Positions 39,619-48,815 of a stretch of 64,000 nucleotides of DNA are shown one piece after another. Position numbers and translations under genes: made by a program. The first letter of the stretch is position 1. Each line of letters opens with the position of its first letter. This DNA is from Acetoanaerobium noterae (GTDB taxonomy: Bacteria; Bacillota; Clostridia; Peptostreptococcales; Filifactoraceae): assembly GCF_900168025.1 (NCBI RefSeq), contig NZ_FUYN01000002.1:150343-214342 (forward strand). Direction: 5' to 3'. The notes below the pieces were generated by a model. The model saw only the letters and a list, made by a program, of their open reading frames with translations, was not told where the DNA came from and did no database searches.

Positions 39619-39990
39619 ATGGAATTTAAATTTGCACATAACAATATAAACGTACTAGATTTAGAAAAAAGCATGGCTTTTTATGAAAAAGCACTAGGGC
39701 TTAAAGAAGTAAGAAGAAAGGAAGCTTCTGACGGAAGCTTTATACTCGTATATCTAGGAGATGGAAGCTCAGCTCATCAGCTAGAGCTTACTTGGCTTAG
39801 AGACTGGGACAGACCTTATAATCTTGGAGACAATGAGTTTCATATAGCCTTTACTGTGGATGATTATGAAAAGGCTCATGAGCATCACAAGCAGATGGAC
39901 TGCATAGTATTTGAAAATCCATCAATGGGTATTTATTTTATAGCAGACCCAGACAATTATTGGCTAGAGATATTGCCTCAAAACAGATAA
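39619..39990 (+). CDS. Glyoxalase I / VOC family protein
   Basis: 123 residues, a full two-module vicinal-oxygen-chelate subunit close to lactoylglutathione lyase. Probable metal ligands: H in AHNNINV, E in HQLELTWL, H in NEFHIAF, E in NYWLEILPQ. Methylglyoxal detoxification is the most likely reaction, though thiol cofactor use in this organism is unknown. AAGGAGGGC precedes the ATG; own promoter and terminator. Confidence 0.85.
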   Translation: MEFKFAHNNINVLDLEKSMAFYEKALGLKEVRRKEASDGSFILVYLGDGSSAHQLELTWLRDWDRPYNLGDNEFHIAFTVDDYEKAHEHHKQMDCIVFENPSMGIYFIADPDNYWLEILPQNR

Positions 39991-40017
39991 GAGATAAATC
40001 AATAGGGTAAAATACCA

Positions 40018-40053
40018 GGGTGTCCTCATATAAAAATATGGGGGCACTCTTTT
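40018..40053 (+). terminator. Intrinsic terminator
   Basis: GGGTGTCCTCATA / TATGGGGGCACTC stem with G-U pairs, then TTTTG. Confidence 0.7.
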
Positions 40054-40130
40054 GAATTCAAAAAAACTTAGCAAGCCAGTTTAGAAATGAAAAAATAGGC
40101 AATAATTAGGATAGAAAGTGAGGCGATTTC

Positions 40131-40634
40131 ATGCTTTGTCAAAATTGTAAGCAAAACGAAGCATCTATTTCATATATGCAGGTTATAAATGGTGCAGTTA
40201 CAAAGGTATCGCTGTGTGAAGACTGTGCAAAGGAGAAAAAAATAAAGCCTATAGATATAAATATACCTTTTTCAGTCAAGGATTTGTTTGCAAGTCTAAT
40301 GGATATGGACAAGAGCAGTACCTATGAGGCTGAAAAAGAAAAGGCCTGCCCAAAATGCCGCTCTACCTACAGCAGATTTCAATCTCTTGGAAAAGTGGGC
40401 TGTGAAGCTTGCTATGAAACCTTTAAGGATGAGCTGAGTCCTCTAATAAGAAGAGTGCAAATAAAAGGAGAGCATATAGGAAAAATACCTGAGCATGCGG
40501 CCTTTGACATAAAGCGAAAAAGAGAAATCACTAAGCTCAAAACGGAGCTCTCTCATGCTATACAGGCAGAAGAATTTGAAAAAGCAGCTGAGCTAAGAGA
40601 TAAAATCAAGCTCCTTGAGAAAGAGGTGGGATAA
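40131..40634 (+). CDS. mcsA: McsA, activator of protein arginine kinase
   Basis: 167 residues. Four CXXC pairs (CQNC, CEDC, CPKC, CEAC) for zinc, then a C-terminal UVR motif (AIQAEEFEKAAELRDKIK). McsA activates McsB and joins the ClpC stress system. The gene normally preceding it, ctsR, is absent: the upstream region is a VOC gene with a terminator. No CtsR heptad repeat is seen before the ATG. The stop overlaps the start of mcsB (ATAATG). Confidence 0.92.
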   Translation: MLCQNCKQNEASISYMQVINGAVTKVSLCEDCAKEKKIKPIDINIPFSVKDLFASLMDMDKSSTYEAEKEKACPKCRSTYSRFQSLGKVGCEACYETFKDELSPLIRRVQIKGEHIGKIPEHAAFDIKRKREITKLKTELSHAIQAEEFEKAAELRDKIKLLEKEVG

Positions 40635-41668
40635 TGAACGAAAATGTAGAAGCAAGCAAGCTTGAGGACATGAGAAAAAGCATAGTTGTGAGCTCTAGAG
40701 TAAGACTAGCTAGAAATTTGGAGGACTATAATTTTCCAAATAAATTAGAAACAAACGAAGCAAAGGACATTATCTCAAAGGTGAAAAAAAGCCTGGATGG
40801 CTATGATATAAACTTTGACGCTGTAATAATGGCTGAGGCAGATATGCTTTACAAGGAATATCTGCTTGAAAATCATTTGATAAGCAAGGAAATGTCAGAA
40901 GAAGCAAAAGGAGCAGTATTTATAAATGAGCAAAATACCCTGTCGATAATGGTAAATGAAGAAGACCATCTGAGAATTCAAGCTCTTCTTCCAGGACTCC
41001 ATATGGATAATGCTTATGAGATGTGCGATAAACTGGATGATTTACTGGAAAAAAACTTAAGATACGCATTTAGGGAGAACCTAGGGTATTTGACTTCTTG
41101 TCCTACAAATCTAGGCACAGGAATGAGAGCCTCTGTAATGGTTCATCTGCCAGCGCTAGTTGAGATGGGCTTTATAACTCCAATACTTGAAAATGCTACT
41201 CAGATAGGCCTTGCAGTTAGAGGGCTTTATGGAGAGGGAACAAAGTTTATAGGTTCGCTTTTTCAGGTTTCAAATCAGCTTACTTTAGGCTTCAAGGAAG
41301 AAGAAATAGTAAACAGCATCATGGGTATAACTAGGCAAATAATTGAAAAGGAAATAGAGGCAGAACGAATATTAGTTTCAAAGCTGGGTATAGGATTACA
41401 AGACAGAATTTCTAGATGCCTTGGGATATTAGCGACTAGCAGGGTCATGAAGATAAATGAATCTATGAACTATCTTTCTAAAATCAAGCTAGGAATACGA
41501 TTAGGCTGGATTACAGGAATATCAGATGAAGAAATAAACAGACTCATGATAAAGGTACAGCCAGGAAATCAAATCATAGATTACAAAGCAAAAAGCCAAG
41601 AACAAATAGATACAGGTAGAGCAAATCTGCTCAGGACGATTTTTAAAGATGTTGACTTTGTAGGATAA
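40634..41668 (+). CDS. mcsB: McsB protein arginine kinase
   Basis: 344 residues. Phosphorylates arginine on misfolded proteins, marking them for ClpCP. The guanidino-kinase signature is intact (TSCPTNLGTGMRAS), as is SSRVRLARN at the N-terminus. The C-terminal part carries the pArg-binding region of McsB rather than creatine-kinase features. Translationally coupled to mcsA by 1-nt overlap. Confidence 0.95.
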   Translation: MNENVEASKLEDMRKSIVVSSRVRLARNLEDYNFPNKLETNEAKDIISKVKKSLDGYDINFDAVIMAEADMLYKEYLLENHLISKEMSEEAKGAVFINEQNTLSIMVNEEDHLRIQALLPGLHMDNAYEMCDKLDDLLEKNLRYAFRENLGYLTSCPTNLGTGMRASVMVHLPALVEMGFITPILENATQIGLAVRGLYGEGTKFIGSLFQVSNQLTLGFKEEEIVNSIMGITRQIIEKEIEAERILVSKLGIGLQDRISRCLGILATSRVMKINESMNYLSKIKLGIRLGWITGISDEEINRLMIKVQPGNQIIDYKAKSQEQIDTGRANLLRTIFKDVDFVG

Positions 41669-41682
41669 GGAGGATTACAAAA

Positions 41683-44148
41683 ATGATGGAAAATTTTACA
41701 GAAAGAGCAAAGCAAGCCATAGAGCTTGCAAAGAGGGAAGCTAGCAAGCTAGGCCATAATATTGCTGGCAGTGAGCATATTCTTTTAGGACTGATGGCTG
41801 AAGGTCAAGGAATAGCTTATCAAGTACTATATAAATTTGGTCTTACCTTAGAATCGCTAGTAAGAGAAATAATAGATTTAGAGGGTATTGGACTTCCAAA
41901 TACTCATTTTCAAGGCTTTAGCCCTAGAACCAAGGGGATTTTTGAGCTGAGTATAATGGAAGCAAAGATGCTAGGCCATAGCTATATAGGTACTGAGCAT
42001 TTACTTCTAGCCTTACTAAAGGAAAAAGAGTGCATAGGATGCAGGCTTCTTATGGAAAAAGGTATAGACTATAATCTGGTATTTAAAGAGATTATAAATC
42101 TTCTTGGAGGAAGCAGTGCAGGCAAAGAGCCTAATCAAGCTGGAAATACAAGCTCTATGAATAGCCAAAATCCAAATACACCAACACTTAATCAGTACGG
42201 TGTGGATTTGACCAAAGAAGCTGACGAAAACAGACTTGACCCTGTAATAGGTAGAAGCAAGGAAATAGAAAGAATAATTCAAATCCTAAGCAGAAGAACT
42301 AAAAACAACCCTGTGCTTATAGGCGACCCTGGTGTAGGAAAGACAGCTATAATAGAAGGGCTAGCTCAAAAAATAAACTCAGGAGATATACCATCTACTC
42401 TTAAAAATAAGCGTATTATGACTCTAGAGATGGGGACTCTTTTGGCAGGAGCTAAGTACAGAGGAGAGTTTGAAGAGAGAGTTAAAAAAATAGTCGAGGA
42501 ATTGAAAGCAAACAAAGATGTGATTATATTTATAGATGAAATCCATAATTTAGCAGGAGCTGGTGGAGCTGAAGGCGCTATAGATGCATCAAATATCATG
42601 AAGCCTGCACTAGCTAGAGGAGAAATCCAGGTTATGGGAGCTACTACTATAGATGAATACAGAAAGCATATAGAAAAGGATTCTGCTCTAGAGAGAAGAT
42701 TCCAGACAGTAATGGTAGATGAGCCTAACACTGAGGATTCTATAAAAATACTTCACGGCCTTAGAGATAGATATGAAGCTCACCATAAGGTAAAGATTAC
42801 TGATGAAGCAATAAAGGCGGCCGTTGATTTATCACATAGATATATCACAGATAGATTTTTGCCTGACAAAGCTATAGATTTAATAGATGAAGCGGCTTCT
42901 AGAGTAATGCTTAGAAAATATATGGAGCCTGATAATATCAAGGAGCTAGAGGATAAACTATCTAAGCTTTCTATGGAAAAAGAAGAAGCAATAGCTACTC
43001 AGGATTTTGAAAAGGCTGCTAAAATTAGAGATGAAGAAAAGCAAATCAAAGAACAGCTAGGCGAAAATAAAGAGCAGTGGACTAAGAAAAATTATACTAG
43101 CACTGAGGTAGTATTAGAAAAGGATATAGCAGAAATAGTATCTTCATGGACAGGTGTTCCAGTTACTAGACTTCAAATGGAAGAATCTACTAAGCTTTTA
43201 GATTTAGAAAACATACTTCACAAAAGAGTTATAGGGCAAGAGGAAGCAGTAGAAGCTATATCTAGAGCCATAAGAAGAGCTAGAACAGGTTTGAAGGATC
43301 CAAAGAGACCTATAGGCTCATTTATATTCCTAGGACCTACAGGAGTAGGAAAAACTGAGCTTTCAAAGGCTTTAGCAGAAGCAATGTTTGAAGATGAGGA
43401 TTCTATAGTTAGAATAGATATGAGTGAGTATATGGAAAAGCATTCTGTATCAAAACTCATAGGCTCTCCTCCAGGATATGTAGGCTATGATGAAGGCGGA
43501 CAGCTTACAGAAAAAATCAGAAGAAAGCCATATTCTGTGGTATTATTTGATGAGATAGAAAAAGCTCATCCAGATGTATTTAATATGCTGCTTCAGATTC
43601 TAGACGATGGAAGACTTACAGATTCTAAAGGACGTACTGTCGATTTCAAAAATACAGTGCTCATCATGACTTCAAACGTAGGTGCAACTACTATCCAAAA
43701 GCAAAAGACTCTTGGATTTAGCACTGTAACAGATGAGGAAAAGAAAGAAAAAGCGGCTTACGAAAAGATGAAGGACAATGTTATGGTTGAGCTTAAGAGA
43801 AGCTTTAAACCAGAGTTTCTAAATCGTGTAGACGATATTATAGTATTCCATGCGCTTACAGATAGAGAGCTTGAAAAAATCGTATATCTAATGATATCAA
43901 ATCTGGAAAAACGTCTTATGGATAAAAATATTACTATAGAGCTAGATGAGGCTGCAATGAAGCTCATCACTAAAAATGGCTATGATTTAGAGTTTGGAGC
44001 AAGACCTCTAAAGAGAGCTATTCAAAGACTGCTTGAAGATGAAATCTCTGAAAAGCTTTTAAGAGGAGAAATAAATGATTCTGACAATATAAAAGTTACA
44101 GCAGTGGATGACAAGCTAGATTTCGTAGTAAAGACAAAAACAGTTTAG
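41683..44148 (+). CDS. clpC: ClpC AAA+ unfoldase
   Basis: 821 residues. Clp N domain in two repeats (about 1-145), first AAA+ (GDPGVGKTAI, about 205; DEIHN), M domain with a UVR-like coil (DFEKAAKIRDEEKQ), second AAA+ (GPTGVGKTEL) and C-terminal D2 cap. The ClpP-docking loop is LGF. Unfolds arginine-phosphorylated and adaptor-delivered substrates for ClpP. AAGGAGG 8 nt before the ATG; 14 nt after mcsB, in one operon. Confidence 0.96.
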   Translation: MMENFTERAKQAIELAKREASKLGHNIAGSEHILLGLMAEGQGIAYQVLYKFGLTLESLVREIIDLEGIGLPNTHFQGFSPRTKGIFELSIMEAKMLGHSYIGTEHLLLALLKEKECIGCRLLMEKGIDYNLVFKEIINLLGGSSAGKEPNQAGNTSSMNSQNPNTPTLNQYGVDLTKEADENRLDPVIGRSKEIERIIQILSRRTKNNPVLIGDPGVGKTAIIEGLAQKINSGDIPSTLKNKRIMTLEMGTLLAGAKYRGEFEERVKKIVEELKANKDVIIFIDEIHNLAGAGGAEGAIDASNIMKPALARGEIQVMGATTIDEYRKHIEKDSALERRFQTVMVDEPNTEDSIKILHGLRDRYEAHHKVKITDEAIKAAVDLSHRYITDRFLPDKAIDLIDEAASRVMLRKYMEPDNIKELEDKLSKLSMEKEEAIATQDFEKAAKIRDEEKQIKEQLGENKEQWTKKNYTSTEVVLEKDIAEIVSSWTGVPVTRLQMEESTKLLDLENILHKRVIGQEEAVEAISRAIRRARTGLKDPKRPIGSFIFLGPTGVGKTELSKALAEAMFEDEDSIVRIDMSEYMEKHSVSKLIGSPPGYVGYDEGGQLTEKIRRKPYSVVLFDEIEKAHPDVFNMLLQILDDGRLTDSKGRTVDFKNTVLIMTSNVGATTIQKQKTLGFSTVTDEEKKEKAAYEKMKDNVMVELKRSFKPEFLNRVDDIIVFHALTDRELEKIVYLMISNLEKRLMDKNITIELDEAAMKLITKNGYDLEFGARPLKRAIQRLLEDEISEKLLRGEINDSDNIKVTAVDDKLDFVVKTKTV

Positions 44149-44170
44149 AATGAAAGGCTAGGGTTAAAAT

Positions 44171-45532
44171 ATGGCAAAGGTAAAGACCAAATATATCTGT
44201 CAGCAGTGCGGCTATGAATCCGCAAAATGGTGGGGGATCTGTCCAGAGTGCAATAGTGGGGGCTCTATGGTAGAGGAAGCTTATACCCAAAAGGAAACTG
44301 CTAGAGCAAAAAAACAAAGCTCACATTTGCAAAAATCTGTGGATTTAAAATCTGTAGAGGGAACTGAGGCTGATAGATTCACTACTCATATTTCTGAATT
44401 TGACAGAGTGCTTGGTGGAGGTATAGTAAGAGGCTCTCTTGTTCTTATAGGAGGAGATCCAGGAATAGGAAAGTCCACTTTGCTGCTTCAATTAGCCCAC
44501 CATATTTCAAAGGAAAAAAAGGTGCTGTATATCTCAGGTGAGGAGTCAGCTCAGCAGATTAAGCTAAGGGCTTCTCGCCTTTTTTCTGGTGATATGAATA
44601 TGCTCATACTGGCAGAGACGAATCTAGATACTATAGAAGGAGAGATACTTGCAGTTATGCCTGACGTAGTAGTAATAGACTCTGTTCAGACGGTATCATC
44701 GCCAGAGCTTACATCTCTTCCAGGAAGTGTTTCTCAGGTTAGAGAAGCAACTGGAAGGCTTATGAATATAGCAAAGGCAAATAACATCAGCTGTTTTCTA
44801 GTAGGCCATGTAACAAAAGAAGGAGCTATTGCAGGACCTAGAGTTCTAGAGCATCTAGTGGATACTGTGCTTTATTTTGAAGGCGAGAGATTCAATACCT
44901 ATAGAATGATAAGAGCTGTAAAAAATCGTTTTGGCTCTACAAATGAGCTTGGAGTTTTTGAAATGACGGATAAAGGCTTGATAGAGGTAAGCAATCCATC
45001 CAAAATTCTATTATCTGAGCACAGTGTGGGAGCTCCAGGAACTGCTATAGTTTGTACTATGGAAGGCACAAGACCTATGCTAGTGGAAATCCAAGCTCTT
45101 GTTGCTCCAACTACATTTGCAGTGCCTAGAAGAACAGCTACAGGGATTGATTTTAATAGGCTAAACATGCTTCTGGCTGTATTAGAAAGAAGAGCTGGGC
45201 TTAGAATTCAGAGTCAGGATGTTTATGTGAATTTGACTGGAGGCATAAAAATTTACGAGCCTTCACTTGATTTAGGGATAGCCTGTGCAGTGGCATCGAG
45301 CTTTTCAAACAGAGAAATCAAAAACAATGTGGCATTTTTTGGAGAGATAGGCTTAACAGGTGAGATTCGCTCAGTGAGCTTTGGAGAAAAGCGTATTAAT
45401 GAAGCCTTAAAGCTTGGATTTGAAGAGGTTATAGTGCCTTATAGCACTGCAAAGGACCTAAAAAATATAAATTCAATTAAGATTACAGGAGTGAAAGATG
45501 TAAAGATGGCTCTTGCTGAAGCATTTAAATAA
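44171..45532 (+). CDS. radA: DNA repair protein RadA
   Basis: 453 residues. N-terminal zinc finger (CQQCGYESAKWWGICPEC), RecA-like ATPase (GGDPGIGKSTL; KNRFGSTNELG motif) and C-terminal Lon-protease-like domain. Promotes branch migration in recombination and, in transformable species, DNA uptake processing. Follows clpC by 22 nt, the usual Firmicute order; disA, which normally follows, is absent. Confidence 0.95.
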   Translation: MAKVKTKYICQQCGYESAKWWGICPECNSGGSMVEEAYTQKETARAKKQSSHLQKSVDLKSVEGTEADRFTTHISEFDRVLGGGIVRGSLVLIGGDPGIGKSTLLLQLAHHISKEKKVLYISGEESAQQIKLRASRLFSGDMNMLILAETNLDTIEGEILAVMPDVVVIDSVQTVSSPELTSLPGSVSQVREATGRLMNIAKANNISCFLVGHVTKEGAIAGPRVLEHLVDTVLYFEGERFNTYRMIRAVKNRFGSTNELGVFEMTDKGLIEVSNPSKILLSEHSVGAPGTAIVCTMEGTRPMLVEIQALVAPTTFAVPRRTATGIDFNRLNMLLAVLERRAGLRIQSQDVYVNLTGGIKIYEPSLDLGIACAVASSFSNREIKNNVAFFGEIGLTGEIRSVSFGEKRINEALKLGFEEVIVPYSTAKDLKNINSIKITGVKDVKMALAEAFK

Positions 45533-45601
45533 AAGGATTATCAATAATTTAAATATGAATTGTAATAAGCTCTAGAAATCTTCATTTATTTACAATAAAA
45601 A

Positions 45602-45634
45602 AGGTAAAAGTCTAGTTAAAATAGACTTTTACCT
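45602..45634 (-). terminator. Terminator, mainly for the minus-strand gene
   Basis: Perfect 13-bp stem AGGTAAAAGTCTA / TAGACTTTTACCT. The T-run lies on the minus-strand side; radA may also end here. Confidence 0.75.
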
Positions 45635-45733
45635 AAATTTACATATTATTTTCCTCAGAATTTCCACAGTATTGTAAGTCATTTGTAAATCATAACAGGG
45701 TTAATATATTGTAAAATAGTACTGTGAAGATGT

Positions 45734-46120
45734 TTAAAAAAGACTGAACTTGCCTAGGGTTGTTATTTCGTCATGTTTTTTGCTTAAGATATCGCCAGGG
45801 CTTAAATTCAATGTGTTGCACAGTGCAGATATATAAAAAATATGATCGCCTATTTCATGAACTAGCTGTTCTTTGCATCTAGGGCAAAGCTCTCCATCTA
45901 TATGATTACTTGTAAATTTATCAAGCTCAGAGTAATCCACTTCTGTAGATAGTTGCTGTTTGGAGGCCTTGATACTGATACAGCCACACTCTGTAACGGC
46001 TTTTGCTACAGCTCTAGTTGTTCTGGCATCAGTTTCTTGAAGCTTTGTCATTATGTCGAGTATACTTTTATGTCTTATTAGAACCTCTTCAACTTTTTGG
46101 GTAAATTCATTTAGCTCCAT
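45734..46120 (-). CDS. MazG-like protein of unknown function
   Basis: 128 residues. The C-terminal half (HEIGDHIFYISALCNTLN, then DILSKKHDE) resembles the MazG/all-alpha NTP pyrophosphohydrolase helix pair. The central part has ECGC and CPRC cysteines that might bind a metal. A complete EXXE...EXXD catalytic set is not evident, so activity is uncertain. AGGAGG precedes the ATG. Stands alone between radA and yacL, on the opposite strand. Confidence 0.65.
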   Translation of the reverse strand: MELNEFTQKVEEVLIRHKSILDIMTKLQETDARTTRAVAKAVTECGCISIKASKQQLSTEVDYSELDKFTSNHIDGELCPRCKEQLVHEIGDHIFYISALCNTLNLSPGDILSKKHDEITTLGKFSLF

Positions 46121-46251
46121 CTTTTTACCTCCTTGTATTTATATATTATTATACTTAAAGATGCTGTAAAAGGTCAACTGCGAAGATTGGATTAAATTGT
46201 GCTATAATGTACTAGGGTCTAGGCAAAAAAATTAGAAAGGTAGGTGAACAC

Positions 46252-47331
46252 ATGGTAAAGAAGATTTTAAGAATAATCGTATCTTTAGTTGGAGTAACTA
46301 TAGGTGCAGCATTTTATATTTATTTGGAACGTATTGTTCCACAATATGCGCCTGAAAGTTTAGTATTAAAAATAGGATTAGCCTCTATTATTTCACTTTC
46401 ATTCGGACTTATATTTTATTTTTTCTCTCCTTATATCATGAATCTAGGCCAAAAAGCAGCAAACAAAATTGAGAATGAGGTTTCATCAATGCCCACGGGT
46501 GAAATTCTAACCTCGAGTATAGGACTTATAATAGGACTTATAATAGCGTATTTTATAAGCGGTTTGGTTATTAATATTCCACTTGTTGGAACTCCTATAG
46601 CCACTCTTATTTATATATTCTTCGGATATATAGGCTATAATATAGCAAGCAGAAGAAAAGAGGATTTAGCCAATTTAATAAATGCAGTTAAACCAATTGG
46701 GGGCAAAGAAAAAGGTAGCAGCAAGAAAAGCAGTCATGCTATACCACCTAAGATTTTAGATACTAGCGTGGTAATCGATGGAAGAATAGCTGATATTGCT
46801 CAAACGGGATTTGTAGAAGGCAAGCTAGTGGTACCGACTTTCGTTTTAGAGGAGCTAAGACATATAGCTGACTCTGCAGATGATTTAAAAAGAGCTAGAG
46901 GACGTAGAGGCCTCGATATATTAAACATGATGCAGACAGAGCTTAAGCTAGATGTAGAAATTTGTGAAATGGATTTTGACGATATAGCTGAAGTCGATAT
47001 GAAGCTTTTAAAATTAGGACAGGTACTAGATGGAAAGGTACTTACAAACGATTATAACCTAAATAAAGTAGCTCAATTTCAAGGCGTAAAGGTTCTAAAT
47101 ATCAATGAGCTGGCAAACTCTATCAAGCCACTTGTAATTCCTGGAGAAGAGATGCTAGTTACTATTGTAAAAGAAGGTAAAGAGCAAAATCAAGGTATAG
47201 CATATCTAGATGATGGAACGATGATAGTAGTTGAAGGAGCTAGAAAGCTCATCGGCCAGACTTTCCAAGTTCTTGTTACCTCAGTTCTTCAGACAGCAGC
47301 AGGTCGTATGATATTTGCAAAGCCAAAATAA
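46252..47331 (+). CDS. PIN/TRAM membrane protein, YacL-like
   Basis: 359 residues. Four membrane helices (about 1-130), a PIN nuclease-type domain (about 170-290; LDTSVVIDGRIADI, DGKVLTNDYNLNKVA) and a C-terminal TRAM RNA-binding domain. Acidic PIN residues are intact. In Bacillus the homologue yacL follows radA-disA; here a MazG-like gene lies between. Probable membrane-bound ribonuclease of unknown target. Confidence 0.88.
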   Translation: MVKKILRIIVSLVGVTIGAAFYIYLERIVPQYAPESLVLKIGLASIISLSFGLIFYFFSPYIMNLGQKAANKIENEVSSMPTGEILTSSIGLIIGLIIAYFISGLVINIPLVGTPIATLIYIFFGYIGYNIASRRKEDLANLINAVKPIGGKEKGSSKKSSHAIPPKILDTSVVIDGRIADIAQTGFVEGKLVVPTFVLEELRHIADSADDLKRARGRRGLDILNMMQTELKLDVEICEMDFDDIAEVDMKLLKLGQVLDGKVLTNDYNLNKVAQFQGVKVLNINELANSIKPLVIPGEEMLVTIVKEGKEQNQGIAYLDDGTMIVVEGARKLIGQTFQVLVTSVLQTAAGRMIFAKPK

Positions 47332-47338
47332 AGTTAAC

Positions 47339-48172
47339 TTAGCCCTCCAATGGTTTTTGGAGGGTTTTTAAGTTTTTGATATGAGGGATAGATATTCCAA
47401 GCATTGCCATCCACAAGAAGCCCATCTGAAATATATAGCCGTAATTAATAGCTAGTGCAGTCGATGACATAAGTAGCAGTATTCCTGCTAGCTTTATTCT
47501 TTTTGGACTTAGAAAATACTTATCTCTATCAGAGGTAGAGAGGATATTTTTTAAAGTAGATAGTCTAAATGCAAACATAGGTGTGATTAAAGACACCATA
47601 AGTATATCTATTATAGAGGTTTCTGTTTTTTCTATAGTATACAGATTCAAAAAAGAAAGCAATGAAATAATAAGCATGAAGCTAGCATAAGGAATATTTC
47701 TTTTTTGACCTCCCTTTAGCTTGTAATCAGCAAATATAAATATAGAGGCGCTAAGAGGAAAAATAAAGCTATAAAAAAAATAGAGATACACTGAAAAAAA
47801 CAAGACGAAAATCAAATCAAAATTTGTGACCATACTTCCTGAGCTTCTAGTTAGAATTCTAGTGAGAAGCAAAAAAAATATTCCTGGCAGTATGAGAACC
47901 TCATCTACAAAAATAAATATTATAAAAAGAGGAGCAAGTCCATAAAAAGCTTCCACTTTTGCATCAGGGTCTAGCTCTCTTGCAAAGCACCAGCTAAGAT
48001 AAAATCCCATAGTTTTTACTAGGCTGTGTTTTACAGCCTCAAGAATACCATTTCCACTATATATACTCCAAATATAAAAGCTTATTAGAGAAGCTATCAA
48101 AATGCCTATAAGCCATTTGCTGGATTTTTCTTTTATATCAAAACTTCTGATTAAGCTTGAACGTACTACCAT
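47339..48172 (-). CDS. Hypothetical multi-pass membrane protein
   Basis: 277 residues, not recognised. About seven or eight hydrophobic helices with short loops; N-terminus basic (VVRSSLIRSFDIKEKSSKW). No catalytic motif stands out. ATG 48172 with GGAGG upstream is preferred to the frame start at 48205. Single gene between yacL and another unknown gene. Confidence 0.65.
   Translation of the reverse strand: MVVRSSLIRSFDIKEKSSKWLIGILIASLISFYIWSIYSGNGILEAVKHSLVKTMGFYLSWCFARELDPDAKVEAFYGLAPLFIIFIFVDEVLILPGIFFLLLTRILTRSSGSMVTNFDLIFVLFFSVYLYFFYSFIFPLSASIFIFADYKLKGGQKRNIPYASFMLIISLLSFLNLYTIEKTETSIIDILMVSLITPMFAFRLSTLKNILSTSDRDKYFLSPKRIKLAGILLLMSSTALAINYGYIFQMGFLWMAMLGISIPHIKNLKTLQKPLEG
47342..47370 (+). 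terminator. Intrinsic terminator after the YacL-like gene
   Basis: CCCTCC / GGAGGG stem with a 10-nt loop and five T. It overlaps the last codons of the convergent membrane protein gene. Confidence 0.75.
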
Positions 48173-48310
48173 ATTATTTCCTCCAAACCTACTACAAATA
48201 GCCATTTTAAATAAAATCTAAACCTAATTTTCAAAACTACTGATATATAGTGTATAATACCATTATAAAACAGTTATTTAAATATATTTTGTGAAAAGGA
48301 GGTATAAGCT

Positions 48311-48709
48311 ATGTATCAAATTTTAGGCGATGAAGTCTATGACAGCCAGGATATAGCAAAGAAGATTGAGCAGTACACTAGCTTTACAGTAAGAGAAGAT
48401 ATGAGCAAGAGAACAAAGCGCGATGATGCACTTGCATTTAAGCTGAGCATACCAGTGAAAAAATTAGATCCTACAGCAAAGGATTATATTGAGGACGATA
48501 CAGAAATCAATCATCTAATGGTACTTGCAGACGAGATGAGCAACTCTCAAATGGAAAATTTAGGGCTTAAATTTGCAGTTCAAAAAAGCTATGCCTATAC
48601 GTACGATGAGGTAAAAAACGAAATCCTCCTTGTAAGCGGAATCATGCATATTTCAAATGGAAGAAGAAAACTTCCTGATGTTATGAAGAGGCTACTTAGC
48701 CAAGTCTAG
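48311..48709 (+). CDS. Hypothetical cytoplasmic protein
   Basis: 132 residues, not recognised. Soluble, highly charged, without Cys; a C-terminal basic helix (GRRKLPDVMKRLLSQV). AAAAGGAGG lies before the ATG, so it is very likely translated. It precedes the glycosyltransferase cassette but is separated from it by a terminator-like hairpin. Function unknown. Confidence 0.65.
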   Translation: MYQILGDEVYDSQDIAKKIEQYTSFTVREDMSKRTKRDDALAFKLSIPVKKLDPTAKDYIEDDTEINHLMVLADEMSNSQMENLGLKFAVQKSYAYTYDEVKNEILLVSGIMHISNGRRKLPDVMKRLLSQV

Positions 48710-48767
48710 ACTCCATCCAACTTTAAATCAAAACATAATATGTTAATTTTTGTTAATTTTGGGTAAA

Positions 48768-48798
48768 AACTTCTATCAAGAGCGATAGAAGTTTTTTT
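48768..48798 (+). terminator. Terminator hairpin immediately before the glycosyltransferase cassette
   Basis: AACTTCTATC / GATAGAAGTT stem, 6-nt loop, seven T. The T-run ends only 18 nt before the next start codon, leaving no room for a promoter in between. It therefore acts either as the end of the upstream gene or as an attenuator of the cassette. Confidence 0.8.
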
Positions 48799-48815
48799 AG
48801 TGGAAAGGAGAAAGT

